From positions 3,286,001-3,350,000 of the forward strand of contig NZ_LR884459.1 of the NCBI RefSeq assembly GCF_904848165.1: a stretch of DNA of 64,000 nucleotides, in the 5' to 3' direction. The position numbers and the translations under genes were made by a program. Below the pieces are notes generated by a model. That model had not been told where the DNA came from. It was given only the letters and a program-made list of their open reading frames with translations, and did not search any database. This document shows positions 63,347 to 64,000 of the stretch, in pieces. The DNA is from Psychrobacter arenosus. GTDB taxonomy: Bacteria; Pseudomonadota; Gammaproteobacteria; Pseudomonadales; Moraxellaceae. The first letter of the stretch is position 1; each line of letters opens with the position of its first letter.

Positions 63347-64000
63347 ATGGCAACGTCAGCCCAACTTACCCAGGCTCAAGCTTCTTTAACTTGTGGTGAG
63401 CTGCTAGTCCAGTGGCTAGAGTACTACGGGGTAGAGACTGTGTTTGGCATTCCTGGAGTACATACCGTCGAGCTTTATCGCGGTTTGCCCAATACCAATA
63501 TTCGGCATATCACGCCACGCCATGAGCAAGGGGCGGGCTTTATGGCGGATGGCTATTACCGCGCTTCAGGCAAGATCGCAGTCTGTTTTATCATTACCGG
63601 TCCTGGGATGACCAATATCCTGACCGCTATGGCACAAGCAGCGGCGGATTCCATTCCTATGTTAGTGATTTCTAGCGTAAATAAAGTAGCCGATACAGGC
63701 AGTGGGGAAGGGCACTTACACGAGTTGCACGATCAACAAGGCTTAGTCAGTAAAGTCGCGCTATCCAGTAAAACTGTTTGGCAACCCGAAGCTTTACCCA
63801 AAGTCATTGCCGAAGCCTTTGCCTTGTTTAAAGGCGCGCGCCCAGGTCCAGTCCATATTCAGCTGCCTATCGATGTTATTACTGCAGATGCCAGCCATGT
63901 CGCGCGTCCACCCGCAAGCGTCGCCTCTTCTGCAATATCGCTAGCAGCTATTCCGTCTCCTAATCCAGCGCAACTCGACGCTGCTATTGACCATTTAATG
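63347..64000 (+). CDS. aruI: ThDP-dependent decarboxylase, 5-guanidino-2-oxopentanoate decarboxylase (AruI)-like; cut by window end
   Basis: The first 218 residues are visible from ATG 63347 (AAGGA seven bases upstream); the frame is open to the last base. The N-terminal ThDP domain has VETVFGIPGVHTVELYRGLP, the activating Glu in RHEQGAGFMADGYYR, and FIITGPGMTNILTAMAQAAADS, ending in GPVHIQLPIDV. The VHTVELYRGLP stretch resembles AruI, which decarboxylates 2-ketoarginine to 4-guanidinobutyraldehyde in the arginine transaminase pathway. Acetolactate-synthase-like enzymes share the fold, so the call leans on the adjacent guanidinobutyrase gene. Confidence 0.8.
   Translation, partial: MATSAQLTQAQASLTCGELLVQWLEYYGVETVFGIPGVHTVELYRGLPNTNIRHITPRHEQGAGFMADGYYRASGKIAVCFIITGPGMTNILTAMAQAAADSIPMLVISSVNKVADTGSGEGHLHELHDQQGLVSKVALSSKTVWQPEALPKVIAEAFALFKGARPGPVHIQLPIDVITADASHVARPPASVASSAISLAAIPSPNPAQLDAAIDHLM

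Overview
The window looks like chromosomal DNA of a gammaproteobacterium of the Moraxellaceae, most probably Psychrobacter. This rests on gene content and style (AcnB, a TAXI-TRAP operon, two GFA-family proteins, an AlkK-like ligase, AT-rich intergenic DNA); no rRNA or marker protein was compared. Most of it is ordinary core genome with local accessory insertions. No CRISPR array, prophage or rRNA was seen.

Layout. 1-3.5 kb: end of a flavin monooxygenase, then a YqiJ/flotillin pair, then tRNA-Asn with a clear promoter and terminator. 4.3-9.9 kb: a lipid-modification operon (SDR, FAD oxidoreductase, a DUF1365-CFA methyltransferase fusion, DUF2177). 10-18.9 kb: thioesterase, CDF transporter, DUF2059 protein, Dps, GFA protein, UvrB, HisC-like aminotransferase. 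18.9-21.3 kb: an accessory patch in which two 154-bp direct repeats flank a toxin-antitoxin-like gene pair, and one repeat copy is split by an intact IS110 element. 21.3-44 kb: lipoprotein, AlkK-like ligase, small secreted proteins, RecJ, tandem TRIC-type channels, a DMT exporter, QueE, DapD, a lipase, a TAXI-TRAP transporter, LipA and AcnB. 44-48.4 kb: enoyl-CoA hydratase, then a hipBA remnant and endonuclease V lying between a dead copy of the ltaE 3' end and ltaE itself. 48.5-57.8 kb: a minus-strand gene set of the tellurium-resistance (Ter) associated type (CitE-like, StiP/PELOTA PRTase, HAD, TRSP PRTase, NYN-LOTUS, and a TerD-trypsin fusion), interrupted by vapBC and an orphan NADAR gene. 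58-64 kb: ArfB, RidA plus a DadA-like dehydrogenase, then a LysR regulator divergent from a guanidinobutyrase-like ureohydrolase and an AruI-like decarboxylase.

The two strongest observations are as follows. (1) The IS110 element has an intact transposase and a 217-nt leader. That leader holds a candidate bridge RNA whose four guide segments can be matched by eye to both element ends and both target halves around a CT core. The second repeat copy at 21114-21267 serves as a natural empty site. (2) The Ter-type cluster contains a TerD domain fused to a trypsin-like protease with a complete catalytic triad, next to a NYN-LOTUS RNA-processing protein. Together they suggest a stress or defence system that makes a nucleoside-like metabolite and has proteolytic and RNase outputs. 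The arginine-related genes at the right end fit the 2-ketoarginine route to 4-aminobutyrate.
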